64,000 nucleotides of DNA from Arabidopsis thaliana (taxonomy: Eukaryota > Streptophyta > Magnoliopsida > Brassicales > Brassicaceae), in NCBI RefSeq assembly GCF_000001735.4, contig NC_003070.9, positions 18,399,971 to 18,463,970 on the forward strand. The letters run 5' to 3'. The notes under the pieces were generated by a model that saw nothing but the letters and a program-made list of their open reading frames with translations, was not told the DNA's origin and did no database searches. Below, one piece after another: positions 1 through 12,809 of the stretch; position 1 is the stretch's first letter, and every line of letters begins with the position of its first letter. A program made the translations under genes and the position numbers.

Positions 1-190
1 GATATTTATTAGTTTATTACCAAAAAATGAAAGCAAAATATCTAAACAATAAATAAAATAAAAAACCATAAGAGGAAAAAGCTTAACCCCTTAAAATGGC
101 AGTTCGTGTCGAAGCTACTACAAACACACTTGTCGTCTCTTCTCTCTCTCGCAGCTCTTCTCTATTTTCAGCAATCGCCTATAATATTAG

Positions 191-771
191 GTAAAGCTTC
201 CTTCTTTTTGTTTATCCGTTTTCGTTTTCTTTTCTTCTCGAATCTGTCTTTGTCTTATCACATCCCCTGAAGTGTTATACTTTTTTTTTTTTTGGGTCCG
301 ATTCATAATATCTGTTTTGTCTTTTTTTTGGTTCTATGTTCTAAATCAAGTAGTAGTAGTAATGAAGTAACTATTCCTAAAGAAATTAAAGGATAAGACT
401 TTTTTGTTTTTCTTCTTGAGGGTTTGTGTGATCTTGCTTTTACTCCAGAATCTTTTATAGATCTATCTTTTAGATACATTCAAGAATGGTCAAAGTTATG
501 GATTTTGATCCAATCTTATATTTCTCTCTGAATCCAAGGATCCAATTTATACTCTCTGTATCACACACTTCTATGTATATGTTTGTGATTGATTGCTTCT
601 GGCTAAAACTTTATAAAGTTTTGACATTTATATGAACGTTCCTGCCTTTTGCTTTTGGTCTTCTTTGCTTGCTCTTATGCAAGTATACTTAAAAGCACTA
701 TGTGACACATAGTTGTGTGGTGTGTTATACTCCTAAACCAGTTTCAATTTTCTGGTCTTGTTCTCTCTTAG
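191..771 (+). other. ABF1 5' leader intron
   Basis: A donor (TATTAG|GTAAAG) at 190/191 and a polypyrimidine tract ending CTCTTAG at 771 bound an intron of about 580 bp between the CT-rich first leader exon and the exon carrying the ABF1 start codon. The second leader exon (772-855) has no upstream ATG. Leader introns are common in this bZIP group. The transcription start itself cannot be placed from sequence; the CT-rich stretch near 135-165 suggests it lies just upstream. Confidence 0.7.
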
Positions 772-855
772 GTAAAGCTAAAAGGGTCTGATTCGTTTGT
801 TTTTTCACTGAAGAATTTGGAAGGAAGTGATTCCGTTGTGAAACAGAAAAGAAGT

Positions 856-2384
856 ATGGGTACTCACATTGATATCAACAACTTAGGCGGCGATACTTCT
901 AGAGGGAATGAGTCAAAGCCATTGGCGAGGCAGTCTTCGTTATATTCCTTAACGTTTGATGAGCTTCAGAGCACATTAGGTGAGCCGGGGAAAGATTTTG
1001 GGTCTATGAATATGGATGAGTTACTCAAGAACATATGGACTGCTGAGGATACTCAAGCCTTTATGACTACTACATCTTCGGTTGCAGCCCCGGGACCTAG
1101 TGGTTTTGTTCCGGGAGGAAATGGTTTACAGAGGCAAGGCTCCTTGACCTTGCCTAGAACGCTTAGTCAGAAGACTGTCGATGAAGTCTGGAAATACCTG
1201 AATTCGAAAGAAGGTAGTAATGGGAATACTGGAACGGATGCGCTTGAGAGGCAACAGACTTTAGGGGAAATGACTCTGGAAGATTTCTTACTCCGTGCTG
1301 GCGTTGTTAAAGAAGATAATACTCAGCAGAACGAAAACAGTAGTAGCGGGTTTTATGCTAACAACGGTGCTGCTGGTTTGGAGTTTGGATTTGGTCAGCC
1401 GAATCAAAACAGCATATCGTTCAACGGGAACAATAGTTCTATGATCATGAATCAAGCACCTGGTTTAGGCCTCAAAGTTGGTGGAACCATGCAGCAGCAG
1501 CAGCAGCCACATCAGCAGCAGTTGCAGCAGCCACATCAGAGACTGCCTCCAACTATCTTTCCAAAACAAGCGAATGTAACATTTGCGGCGCCTGTAAATA
1601 TGGTCAACAGGGGTTTATTTGAGACTAGCGCAGATGGTCCAGCCAACAGTAATATGGGAGGAGCAGGGGGTACTGTTACAGCTACTTCTCCTGGGACGAG
1701 CAGTGCAGAAAACAATACTTGGTCATCACCAGTTCCTTACGTGTTTGGTCGGGGAAGAAGAAGCAATACGGGCCTGGAGAAGGTTGTTGAGAGAAGGCAA
1801 AAGAGAATGATCAAGAATCGGGAATCCGCTGCTAGATCAAGGGCTCGAAAACAGGTAAAGTTACCGTTTTGTTCTCAAAAACTTTGATATCAATATCATC
1901 TAACCAAACTGCCATTACCGTTTTCTTTTCAAGAACTTTGAAATCATTTTGATGTTTTGGCTAAACCTCAGGCTTATACCTTGGAACTGGAAGCTGAGAT
2001 TGAAAGTCTCAAGCTAGTGAATCAAGATTTGCAGAAGAAACAGGTTTTTTTCTTCTACCATTTTTATTGCTTCTCCATAGAGAGTCTAGCTGGCTCAGTT
2101 ATTTAACTGCGGTCTCTCTATGTTGCAGGCTGAAATAATGAAAACCCATAATAGTGAGGTAATAACGTTTTTCCTCTACTTATGTATATTTCATGTATAC
2201 ACCATCATTGTCTCTACATTACCAGACATTTTGTGTCTGTCTAAATGTAGCTCTATTGTCATTTTGATGACACACAGTTCACTGATACTAGTACTTGAAT
2301 TTGCAGCTAAAGGAATTTTCGAAGCAGCCTCCATTGCTGGCCAAAAGACAATGCTTGAGAAGAACCCTTACCGGTCCGTGGTAA
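856..2384 (+). CDS. ABF1: ABF1, ABRE-binding bZIP transcription factor
   Basis: Group A bZIP factor that binds ABA-responsive elements in the nucleus and is activated by SnRK2 kinases (family knowledge). Exons 856-1854, 1972-2043, 2129-2158 and 2307-2384 join to 392 residues with GT-AG introns. Visible parts: the C1 block with ARQSSLYSLTFDE (residues 24-36), C2 with LQRQGSL (91-97), C3 with LERQQTLGEM (130-139), a Gln-rich stretch (about residues 213-235), the bZIP basic region NRESAARSRARKQ ending at residue 333, the leucine zipper split over exons 2 and 3, and the C4 tail ending LTGPW. RxxS/T sites in C1-C3 are the expected SnRK2 targets. The ATG at 856 is the first in the second leader exon. 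The frame is open upstream to a TTG at 817, but no earlier ATG exists. The gene is convergent with the kinase that follows. Confidence 0.97.
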
Positions 2385-2647
2385 GAAGGTGAAGTCAAAG
2401 CAAGAAGAACCTGCTAATGTAATACAGGACCACTCAAAAGGAAGACACTGGGAGAGTAATATGTAATAGAAGATAGTGCTACTGTACAGGAGAAATTACA
2501 GAGACGCTTACAATGTAGAAATCTTTTGAGCTGAATTTAACTAAGAGTGCAGTCTGTGTAGAGTATGAGAGCTTTCAATATGAATTCATAATTTTCATAA
2601 ACATATGTAAAACTTTCAGATTTAGCTATAGAGAAGATGTGACTAAC

Positions 2648-5578
2648 TCAGAAAGAAAATCCGTTAATTGGAGAGTGAGGTAAACTCCGGCTGTAATGTG
2701 ACCTGGAAGTAGTACTAGACGATGGACCAAAGATCCGGGAATCACCTCTTTGAATTCTCAAATTGCTTCTCTTCCTACTATCCCAGCCTATCTCTTCTTC
2801 AACCGCTTTAGCAAATGCGCTATGCACCGGATCACAGCTTTCACACAACAGCCTCAAGACTTGCTTAATTGATGGCCTAGACCGGCCTTCTTTCTCGGTA
2901 CACAATCTCACAACCGTCACAACTGCATCAAGTTGTTTTCCTCCAGCATCATTAATAGAGTCTTTGATTCTCGGGTCTACCAACTCGAGGTGTTTTGATT
3001 TCGCCAACAAAAACCGCTGAGACATTTCCACAAGGTTCCTACCTTCATCAACTGCTCTTCTCCCGGTTATGAGCTCCAGCAACACAACTCCGTAGCTGTA
3101 CACATCACTCTTCTCTGTCAACTCTTGCGTTACTACATATTCCGGATCTACATAACCTGAAAAAACTTCAAGTTTTTAAAACTCAGCTTCCATCAAAAGT
3201 AGTCAAGTTATTCTGTTCAGTATCTCTCCCAAACCTGGAGTTCCACGGATATCGGTATTCACAGGCTCAAAGCAAACAGAGCCATCTCTAGACGAATGTG
3301 CAAGGCCAAAATCTGAAAGCTGCACCAAGAAAACATTATTAGTTATCCAAATACCAAAGGGTTCTCTAACACAGAAGATGTGCAGTACTACATACCTTAG
3401 CGACGAAGTTCTCATCGAGTAATATATTGCTTGATTTAATATCTCTATGACAGAGAGGAGGATCACAGTAGAAATGAAGATATTCCTGGAGGAGAGAACA
3501 ACGTGCAGCCAAGAACCAAAAACTGTAAAAGATATATTATCAAATCAGTTTACAGAGAAAATGTAGATGAAAGACTTTGGAATATTTACCAAAGCATTTG
3601 CCACATCAATTGCAATTTTCATTCTTGTTCCCCAACTAGGTGGAGGCTTTCCAATGGCTGCAAAGGAAAAAATTGAAACAAGAAAAGTATTCAACACTCA
3701 GGACTCGTACACTTATGGTAGAAGAAGCATATACATACCATGTAAGTGATCTTTTAAGCTGCCATTTTTCATATAGTCGTAGACCAAGAACCTGAATGAT
3801 TGAAACAATATAAAATGAGAACACTTATGGTTTAGATAAATGCAGAAGGCGAAAAAGCAATGTATGGTTCTTCACCTTTCTTTCTTGTTGATGCAAAAGC
3901 CTTTCAAAGCAACGAGGTTACGGTGATGCAGCTTAGCTAAAAGCCCTATCTCTCTACAAAAATCTTGTTCAGCTTGTTCAGAGACTTTGTTCATCTTTTT
4001 TACCGCTGCAATCAGACCATCGTTGAACTCGGCTTTGTAAACAGTACCAAAACCTCCCTGACCGATAACCGTGTTGAAATCATTTGTTGCATTTGTCATT
4101 TCCTTGTAGCTGAACTTTCTGAAAGCTGAGGAAGAATCATCTGCAGAAAAAAGCGTTTTCAAGTCATTTCTTAGGTATCTTATATTATAAAACAAAGAAC
4201 TCAACTCTCTATTTTCACACCTTCATGAATCTTGAATACAGGAAGGGAAGAAGGAACTGATTTTGTTGACTTTCTATCCAAGCTCTCAGATTCATCCAGT
4301 TCCCGGTTCTTTCTACGGATAAGAATTACCAAGACTACAAGCATCGTAAGAGCAACAGCTGTAACAACAATCCCAATGGTTGGAACCATTGTTAAGTGAT
4401 ATGGATTGGTGCTTCTACTTGTAGTCATTTGAGAATCACTGTTGCTTGGGCTAATACCACCAACCGTGCTTGGAGAAGGTTCTGGACTTGCCACTGGTGA
4501 AAATGACTCTGTCGATACACAATGAGTTACTAAAGAAACTGATGAGATACTAAGAAAATTGCAGTCATGAGTCTAACCTGAAGGAATGTTAAGCTCTGTC
4601 ACTTGAAAGAAACAACTAAGGAGTTCAAGAGCTGATGTATCGTCTATTCGGCTTGCTAATGTAGCATAAGTCGCATCACGACAAGTACACAGAGTAATGT
4701 TATTAGTCTCTGCACCTATGAGATTACGAAGGTAAGTGATGCCAGAGTTCAAACACTTTCTGCATTGGTGTCCCGGCGAAAATGGGAGTCTGCAGTTTCT
4801 TGAAACATGTCCAAATCCCGGAGACTGATGCATTTGTGTAACAGTGGTTCGACCGTCACAGTCATACTTAACAAGGATCTTGGTTCCCAAACCGCAGAAA
4901 CTAGTGGCGTTTCTCGAGACTCCGTAGCCCTCCATGGCTCTAGAGATGGAAGCAATGCAGGTTTCAGATAAATCTGATGTGACTCCAAGATTAGTTGACA
5001 AGTTCGCGTAACGAGCCACGGACACCGCAACAAAAGCGTTCATGTAGCGGCAACATTTGCCTCTGTTGGTTATGTTGGAGCACACAGTAGCTACTAGAGT
5101 GAAATTTGATCCACTGAAATCTAATGGACAATCTGCAAACACACATGACAATGCAGCATTAGTGTCTGGTAACCTATAAAGATTGGTCCGCAAGTTTCAA
5201 GCTTTTAACTTTCTAACCACAATAGCTTGAAAAGAACAAACAAAGTTTGAATTTTTATGGTTTCTCAAGATCTGATTTCAATTTAAAAAGAGAGTATTTT
5301 TGCATGTAAGCAACTAATGAACCAAAATTATGCGAATTTCCATCGAAACTCAAATCTAGTCAAAGAAAGCAACAAAATTTGCAAAATCCAGAAGCTCAAA
5401 ATCCAACATTCATAATCTTATCCTGATTTAGGCAAGAACAGGATTAAATAATGAAGCTTTAAAAGAGAAAGAAACAGAGGAAAATCGATAAAGAGAAACC
5501 TGCAGCCATTAGTGAAGGCAATTGGGTAGCAAGTAATGCAATTAATGCCAACAAGAAAGCTTGACTATTCACAACCAT
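2648..5578 (-). CDS. SPARK-domain receptor-like protein kinase (At1g49730 type)
   Basis: Nine exons on the minus strand: 5578-5500, 5132-4578, 4508-4221, 4140-3876, 3791-3739, 3657-3590, 3485-3396, 3319-3235 and 3156-2648. They sum to 1,992 nt (663 residues plus stop). Order: signal peptide (1 to about 25), a Cys-rich SPARK ectodomain (about 27-210), a Ser/Pro-rich linker, a single transmembrane span (about 252-276), then a kinase domain with glycine loop GQGGFG (about 333), HRDIKSSN (catalytic Asp about 451), DFG (about 469-471) and GTPGYVDPEY. It is an RD kinase with all key residues, so probably active at the plasma membrane. A basic Ser-rich tail follows. The ligand is unknown. Its 3' end lies about 260 bp from the ABF1 stop, in convergent orientation. 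Confidence 0.93.
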
Positions 5579-7757
5579 GGCCAAGAGCAACCAGAGAGAG
5601 AAAGAGAGAAGAGAGAACGAGATTATAAAAAAGGAGTTTAACGGAAGGTCCCTGTGTGAATATGACATGCGAGGCTCTGTGTATTGTTTTGTATACTCAC
5701 TGACAAGTGACAAGGAAAGAGACAAATTTTAGACTTGTCAACTATTCAATTCGTGATCATAAACGAAGACAATTGTAGAAAAGCCCCTAACTTTCTCATT
5801 TCATCTCCTTTCTAACCTACAAGTTTCTTTTATGCATAACATACCAACACTAAACTTGTGAATGTTGAAGGAAACATAAAAAAATTTGATATTCAGAAAT
5901 TTGTATTAGATTAGTTTCTTTCCTGTGAAATGATTTGGACCAACACAACAAAAATACATGATTAGTAGTAGGATTAAAACTGAAAACAAATTAAAATGGA
6001 GGTCGCATGTTTGTATCATGATGTCTCATGCCATTTCGTTAATTATTAACTTTTGTTTGTTTTTATTCGTTTTTTTAAGATTATAAAAACACACAACCGT
6101 TGTATGATTGTAATTTGTAACAACAATTGTTAATTCATAATTAGTTTCTAAGCAAATATTCTACTTTGTGATAAAACGAATAATTATACCTTTGTCTTTA
6201 TCTTGGAGAAGAAGAAAGGTATATATTGCTTGTTAAAAAATAAACAAACAAGCATTTATGAAGTGTTTGGTGAAGCGAAAGCGACATAAGGATAAAATGG
6301 CTCGAGTGCTTTGGGATTGATCCTAAATCATCCCAGTTTTAGTTTTGGATATAAATTCTAGACCGAATTCAAAAACGAGAAAATGAGATGGAAGTAGCAA
6401 TGTGAACCCAAATGGAAATGGTCTACATAACGTTGGTAGGGTCACTCACATGTGCAACACCCTGTCATATCTCAGACCCCTCAACTGCAATATTTTTGTA
6501 AAGGTTTAGATTTATTGTATGCAATTTTTTCCTACAACATTCCAGTAATGCCATGCCATATACAAAACGTTTATATGGTCGGTCTTATGTAGGCAGGGTC
6601 GGCCCGAACCTTTTTTCTGTATGTAGGGGTTGGATACGGAATAGATATCTTATAAAAAGCAATATTTGTGATCCGTTTTGTAATTAAGGAATGACTAATA
6701 ATTAGGTAATTGTTACTAATCTTAAGCTGGTTCTAGATGAATGATTGTGTAGATTGTATGATAGTCGAAAAGGTTACACAAGTTATTGAGTTTGCAAATT
6801 CATAAAAGGCAAAAGAATCAAATAAGAAGGGATGTAAAAAATGTTTCACGAGTGGTTACAAATGTGAGTGTGAATTAGAGCTGACGATTTGGGTCCCTAC
6901 CTACCCAATAAAAACAAGATTTTGAAAAAGAAAAACTTCTTGAAATTCTCGTCCTTGTGCCAATTTTCCATGATTTGTAATTTATAACTTCGAGTTGGTT
7001 CAGACCTATCCCAGACCCAAACTATGTGTGAACTGGTTTAAGGATATTGTTGGCAAAGTGGGCTATGATTGGGCCGGCTGAATGGATCATCAATGGTTTG
7101 TAGAAGGAATGTGAAACTAGTTAAATGGAAAAATTGACGTGAGAAGCTATGTTAGGAAAGAAGGTATGCAATTGCGTGCAAACTTTTCTAAGTGTTTGGG
7201 CTATTGCTATCATGCCATATTTGCCTTAACATCGTCTAAGCTTCAAAGCCGTTTCATCTTTCTGTATTAGTAAAATGAAAGAAAAATAAAATTCTGTATA
7301 TTTGTTTAAGTCTTTTTTTTTTCTTATGTAAAAAACAATTACAAGATAACTCACATTTTATTATTGTTGTTGATATGTCTTTCCCTTATAATTGTTGTTG
7401 TGTAAGAAAGTTCCAGGCAGAAAAAGGTCTTAGCATTAAAACCAAAAAAAATAAGAGTTTTGAAAAAGAGACCATGAAAAACAAAAGTGGCGACCAAAAC
7501 AACAACAAACCCACTAATTTTGCAGCATTTATTATCATCATGTCTTCACCGACTCACGCGCACTTCCGTTCACTCTATTTTTATCCTTAAAATCCTCTCA
7601 TTGTATTTACTTTATTTTATTTGTTTCTTAGAATCTTTTTCACGCAAATGCAAACCACCAACAAATCTATATTCTAGCATGATGATGAAGTAGCTACTTG
7701 CTTCTTCTTCTTCTTCTTCTTAAATTTTGGGGTTTTTACTTTTTGGTGAAGACAGCC
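5579..7757. other. Intergenic, RLK promoter side and PLC upstream region
   Basis: AT-rich spacer between two divergent genes. It must hold the promoter of the kinase (reading left) and of the PLC-like gene (reading right). A short CTT trinucleotide run lies at about 7702-7722. I see no gene, tRNA or recognisable mobile element here. Confidence 0.6.
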
Positions 7758-9498
7758 ATGTTTCAAAGATTATTACTCTTCCTTCTCATTGCTCTTCTGC
7801 TCCAATCTTCTTTCCTTTTAGAGATTTCCTCTGCTCTCAAGGTAACCAAATCTCATCAAATCTTACAACATTTACATTTGTGTCTGTCCTCTGTTCCGAC
7901 CAAAAGACAGAGGATCTTTATTAGTTTTGCAGAAACATACAATTAATCATCGAGTACTATAGAAATTGGTAGTCTAAAAATCTTGTTTTAATCAAGATCC
8001 TCTGTTTCTTGGGAAATTTAAAATATCCTATCTTTCCTTATTATTTGGTTTTGGATCGTAGGAAGGAAAAACATGTATAACAAACAGCAACTGTGACGCT
8101 GGATTACACTGCGAAACATGTATAGCCAACACTGATTTTAGACCTAGATGCTCCAGAACCCAACCCATCAACCCCATCACCAAGGCAAAGGGGTTGCCTT
8201 TTAACAAGTATTCATGGTTAACCACACACAACTCTTTTGCTCGTTTGGGGGAAGTATCACGGACCGGTTCTGCTATTTTGGCTCCTACTAACCAGCAAGA
8301 TTCAATCACAAGCCAACTCAATGTAAACAAAGTTTCAAATTTTTAGTAAACCCTTTTAACATTTTTTTCATAAGTTTGAATGTTTTTGTTGGATTATTGC
8401 AGAATGGTGTAAGAGGGTTTATGCTCGACATGTATGACTTCCAAAACGATATCTGGCTTTGCCATTCTTTCGATGGAACATGTTTCAATTTCACCGCTTT
8501 TGTAAGTTTTGATACAATATATGTTTGTTGTAAGTATGAGGTATATTAAGGTCGGTCCACCGCCAAAAATGTTGAAGATTTTTTTTTGTTTTTGTGTGCA
8601 ATGTGGTAGCAACCGGCTATTAACATTTTAAGGGAGTTTCAAGTGTTTCTAGAGAAGAACAAAGAGGAAGTTGTAACGATTATCATCGAAGATTATGTGA
8701 AATCGCCTAAAGGTCTCACAAAAGTGTTTGATGCGGCTGGCTTACGAAAGTTCATGTTTCCAGTATCTAGAATGCCCAAAAATGGAGGGGACTGGCCAAG
8801 GCTTGATGACATGGTGCGAAAAAACCAACGGTTGCTAGTTTTTACATCCGATTCACATAAAGAAGCAACCGAAGGGATCGCCTATCAATGGAAGTATATG
8901 GTTGAGAATCAATGTGAGTCCTATATATGATGCAAACCATTTTATCTTTACATTTGTATATATGCATATCTTATTTTTTTGTTAATGAATGAAAAAAATT
9001 GCAGATGGAAATGGAGGGTTGAAGGTAGGAGTGTGTCCAAATAGAGCTCAATCAGCGCCAATGAGCGATAAATCAAAATCTCTTGTTCTTGTGAACCATT
9101 TCCCTGATGCTGCGGATGTGATAGTAGCATGTAAGCAAAACTCAGCTTCTCTTCTTGAATCCATAAAGACATGTTACCAAGCCGCGGGACAGCGATGGCC
9201 TAACTTCATAGCAGTCGATTTCTACAAGGTACATCTATATTTCTAGTTTTTGAAGATTGTCTGGATCTTGTCTTATTGAATTTTTGTGTGTGTGTGTGTG
9301 AGTTCAGAGAAGCGATGGTGGAGGAGCTCCGCAAGCGGTTGATGTTGCGAATGGCAATTTGATATGCGGTTGCGATAACTTTGCAGCGTGCAAGGTCGTT
9401 TTCTTTACCTGTTTTGAATTTGAAGTCGTTATGTAAATTTCGATATAGTTTGTTAAAATTTTCAATATAATCTGCAGGCTGACGGCAAATGTGGATAG
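7758..9498 (+). CDS. Secreted PLC-like phosphodiesterase (PI-PLC X domain)
   Basis: Seven exons: 7758-7841, 8062-8322, 8403-8501, 8610-8913, 9005-9228, 9308-9394 and 9478-9498, giving 359 residues. A hydrophobic signal peptide (1 to about 26) is followed by a short Cys-rich segment, then a TIM-barrel PLC-X domain from about residue 75. The two catalytic histidines are visible in TTHNSFA (His84) and WLCHSF (His136), with acidic residues in [11 protein letters not shown] between them. There is no Y domain, C2 domain or EF hand, so it belongs to the bacterial-like, X-domain-only class and not to classical plant PI-PLC. It is probably extracytoplasmic; the substrate is not known. The C-terminus is Cys-rich ([17 protein letters not shown]). 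The ATG at 7758 is chosen because it begins the signal peptide. Confidence 0.93.
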
Positions 9499-11206
9499 TA
9501 AGAAAGACTGAGCCACCAGAAGCAACTCCCATAACCAAAGGCTTTCTGCGTTTGTTGTCACCTTTGTGTCATCTTTTCCATAAAGTTTTAGCTAGTGTAG
9601 TAACGGTTAGTTTTTGTTTTAGATTATTTAGAGATTAGTACTGTACTGGTTAGTTTCATTACTCTAAATTTCCTAATCATATATGAACTAGTCACCGAAT
9701 AATCTATATATACTGAAAACACTGGTGACTAAAAATGTTAAACACAAAGTTATTTAATAGCTAAAAATCTAAATTAGGGACATGGTATGTTATTTGACCA
9801 CAAAATTTGTAGTATAGTTTGTAAGTACCGATGTCACCATCGGATTTAAACGCGATAGAATTTGTGTCATCTAAAATTTAATTCATTAGCTCAAGTGGAG
9901 GACCAAAACATGTAATATAGTCTTCTTTTAAGAGTCAGTCCACTAAATCAACTGGAAAAGTTACATTAAGTCATTTATATATTTCACTCACCCTCACTGG
10001 AGAATACAAATTTTTCTTTTTCCTTCTTTCCCACTCTCTTTCTTGTTTCTACTATATCCATGTTTCCTCTAGTACTGTTTTCTGGAATGTAGAATTATCC
10101 AATAAAAACTTGCTACAATTGCCTTGTTTTAGAATTTAGAAAAGATTAGGAAGGTATGGAGAATAATAGGATGACAACAGAAGAAGAGACATTGTCATGG
10201 CTCTCTCTTTCACCGTCGAGTACAAAACCAACATATATATTAGCGATTTGTTATGGCAGACGATCTCCGAGAGGCGGATTCAGATCAATTTGCGCCGCGC
10301 ATTTCTTCTTTTCCAAATATAGTAGAGAGCACTATGAAGTGCAAGCTGGAGAAGGAGACTCCTTATTCAGAGTAATTAAACGAACGGTAAGTCGGAATGC
10401 TATACACTTATATGTTTTTTTTTGTTTTATAGACACTAACTATAAACTTAGTTGTTGTTTCTCTAAATAACAAAGTGTATTTAATGACAAAAGAACAAAT
10501 GAAAAGAAAAATGATGTCAAGTGTTGTGCCCTTTATTTACAATAATACACATGGTTCCATATTTCTTTTTACACTAGTTGCCAAATATTAGAGATAACAA
10601 CATTGCAAACCCAAGGTCACAAAAGGAACCACATAACTTGAGTAGATCCATTTAAGAAGCTCCAAAACATATTATAAAAACACAGCTTCATGTTAGATGT
10701 TGATGGTTTGTGACAATTGGTAATGTCATGTCTATTTTTGCTTAGCTCCACTTACACTCCCACCCTTTTTTTTTTTGGCTGGACTACTGTGTATATATTA
10801 ACCAAGTTTGTAAATTCTAAATTTAGAGTATTGGGTGAAATTGTCGTCCATTGCTTTTAAAAGTTTTTTTAAAAAGAAGATGTTTATTTTATGCCATACC
10901 AAACCTTTGGATTAGTCAATGGTGCGTGCAAGAGTGGATACATTCTGATCGATGATCTGATCGATGATATCCACCATTGGATGAACAATTTTACAGTGAT
11001 TCACACAAAGCAAGATGTACAAAGAAAAAACAGAAGGATGGATTATACATCAATGAAAATACATATAGTGATGATCCGAAAGTACACAACTACAATACAT
11101 TTATTCACTTATATTGCATTAGACACCTCAAATTATAAACAACTTGGCTTTGGCTATATATATATATATATATATATCGTTACTTGATAAGAAAAAACGG
11201 CCAAGG
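9499..11206. other. Intergenic, two small overlapping ORFs of doubtful status
   Basis: Spacer between the PLC-like gene and the convergent LRR gene. A 104-codon frame (10156-10470, starting MENNRMTTEEETLSW) is overlapped in another frame by a roughly 40-codon one beginning MADDLREADSDQ near 10255. Neither resembles a family I know. No convincing promoter or splice arrangement decides between them. A TA-repeat tract follows at 11155. Otherwise nothing is recognisable. Confidence 0.3.
11155..11177. repeat. (TA)n microsatellite
   Basis: Uninterrupted TA dinucleotide run of 23 bases just beyond the 3' end of the LRR gene. It is likely to be length-polymorphic between accessions. Confidence 0.9.
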
Positions 11207-12809
11207 TTATAGATTCCGAAGCCGGTCCGGGTTAAGTGTGTTGTAAGTTACCGGATGAGAAACTTGAGCTTTTTCCTCCTCCAATCGTTCTTGATCCGGT
11301 TTACCCCGGTTTGGATTCTTATCACAAGGGACAGTAAACAAAGACTTGGAATTAGGACAAGTCTGTTTCCGCATGAAGAACTTAGCACACTCCGATGGCG
11401 TTTTCTGGTTTGGAAGATCAAGTATACAATTCATACTAACGTCCATAATTTTTCTCTTGATGAGTTTTCTACATTTCGGACCAACCTGAGTGAAGTAATT
11501 ATTCGAGAGAGAAACGTTTTGGAGACAAGCAATCTCGCATACAATCTCCGGTATGGTTCCATAGAACTTGTTTCCGGCTAAATTGAGTTGTTCCATCGTT
11601 TCTAAGCAACCGAAAGAGTACGGTATTGGACCGGTTAATTGGTTGAACCCAACATCGAAAACAGTGGCTCGGGTTAGGTTTCCGATTTGGTACGGTAAGC
11701 ATCCGGTTAACTTGTTATTCAGGAAAAGGACTTCTTGTAGGTACTTGATGTTGCCTATGCTTTCGGGAATTGGACCCGTGAACCTAAGTCACATCACAAC
11801 AAATATTAAAAATAATAATCTAGCTACTCAATAATCACACATTCAACCACACTCTCTCTATTCTTGCACCTCTGACTAGATCAACTAGTTGAGAAACTAA
11901 CCTGTTGTTGGCGAAGGTGAGGTAAAGAGCAGTGATGGATCCAAGATTGAGTGGAAGCTTCTGAACAAGATTGTTGTTGTTGATGAACAAGACGTCGAGG
12001 TCGAGATTAAAGACCTGAGGAGGAACAGAGCCTGAGAAAGAATTGAACCTGAGATCAAGAAACGTGAGATTGTTTCCTTTCAAGACACTAGTTGGGAAAT
12101 CTCCTGTGAGTTTGTTGTTGCTTAGATCGAGCTCGTATAAGAATTTCAAATTGCTGAAATCAGGCACAGAGCCTGTGAAACCGTTGGAGTTTGCGTGGAA
12201 GATGGTGACTTCTTCTAACTTGTCGAGGAAGTTATCTAACTTGAGGATCTTGCCTATCTTGCCTCTCAAGTTTAACCCATTAAACTGGACGCTCGCGAGT
12301 GCGAGATGCTTTGTTTTCGGGAAAATGGCGCATTTGAGTCCGAGGTATTTGTTGCAAATGTCGGGGCCTTCCCAAGACTTAAGTTTATCATCTGCGACTA
12401 GATCCTTAAATCTTTGGAGAACTGGATAGACTTTCTTTAATAATGAGCTCGCAAACGGTAGATCAGGTGTTGGCGGCGATGGCTGGGGTTTAGGCGGTGC
12501 AGGCGGCGGAAGCTGTGGAGGAGGTGGAAGCTGTGGAGGAGGAGGGCTTGGAGGAGGAGAGGGTGGAGGAGGGCATGGAGGGGGAGAAGGTGGAGGAGGG
12601 CATGGAGGAGGAGGAGGGGGAGGAGGGCAATCTGCAGGTTCTGGTTCTGGTTCCGGTGAAGGTGACGGTGGAGGATTGTTGTCGTTACCACCACCGATAA
12701 TGATTTCTAAGGATTTTCTGTCGTTAATGTGGTTGTTTCCGGTGGTTGAAGTGAAGTGGAGATTTGAAAGTGAAAGAATGAGAAGAAGAATTGAGAGAAT
12801 TGAAGCCAT
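11207..12809 (-). CDS. Proline-rich LRR protein, cell-wall type (At1g49750)
   Basis: Two exons on the minus strand (12809-11902 and 11783-11207) give 494 residues. A signal peptide (1 to about 23) precedes an acidic segment and a dense Pro-rich block (about 45-115) with PPPPSPPP and CPPPP units. About ten leucine-rich repeats follow (for example LYELDLSNNKLTGDFP), resembling the LRR half of leucine-rich extensins, and the tail is charged. There is no transmembrane span or kinase, so it is probably secreted to the wall. The Pro-rich part lies before the LRRs, whereas LRX proteins carry their extensin part after the LRRs. It lacks the Ser-Pro4 Tyr cross-linking motifs of true extensins. The exact ligand role is unknown. 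Confidence 0.92.

Noticed and set aside
7375..7693. Two overlapping plus-strand ORFs of about 70 codons
   Set aside because: AT-rich low-complexity frames in the PLC-like promoter, with no domain and no splice link to the signal-peptide exon.
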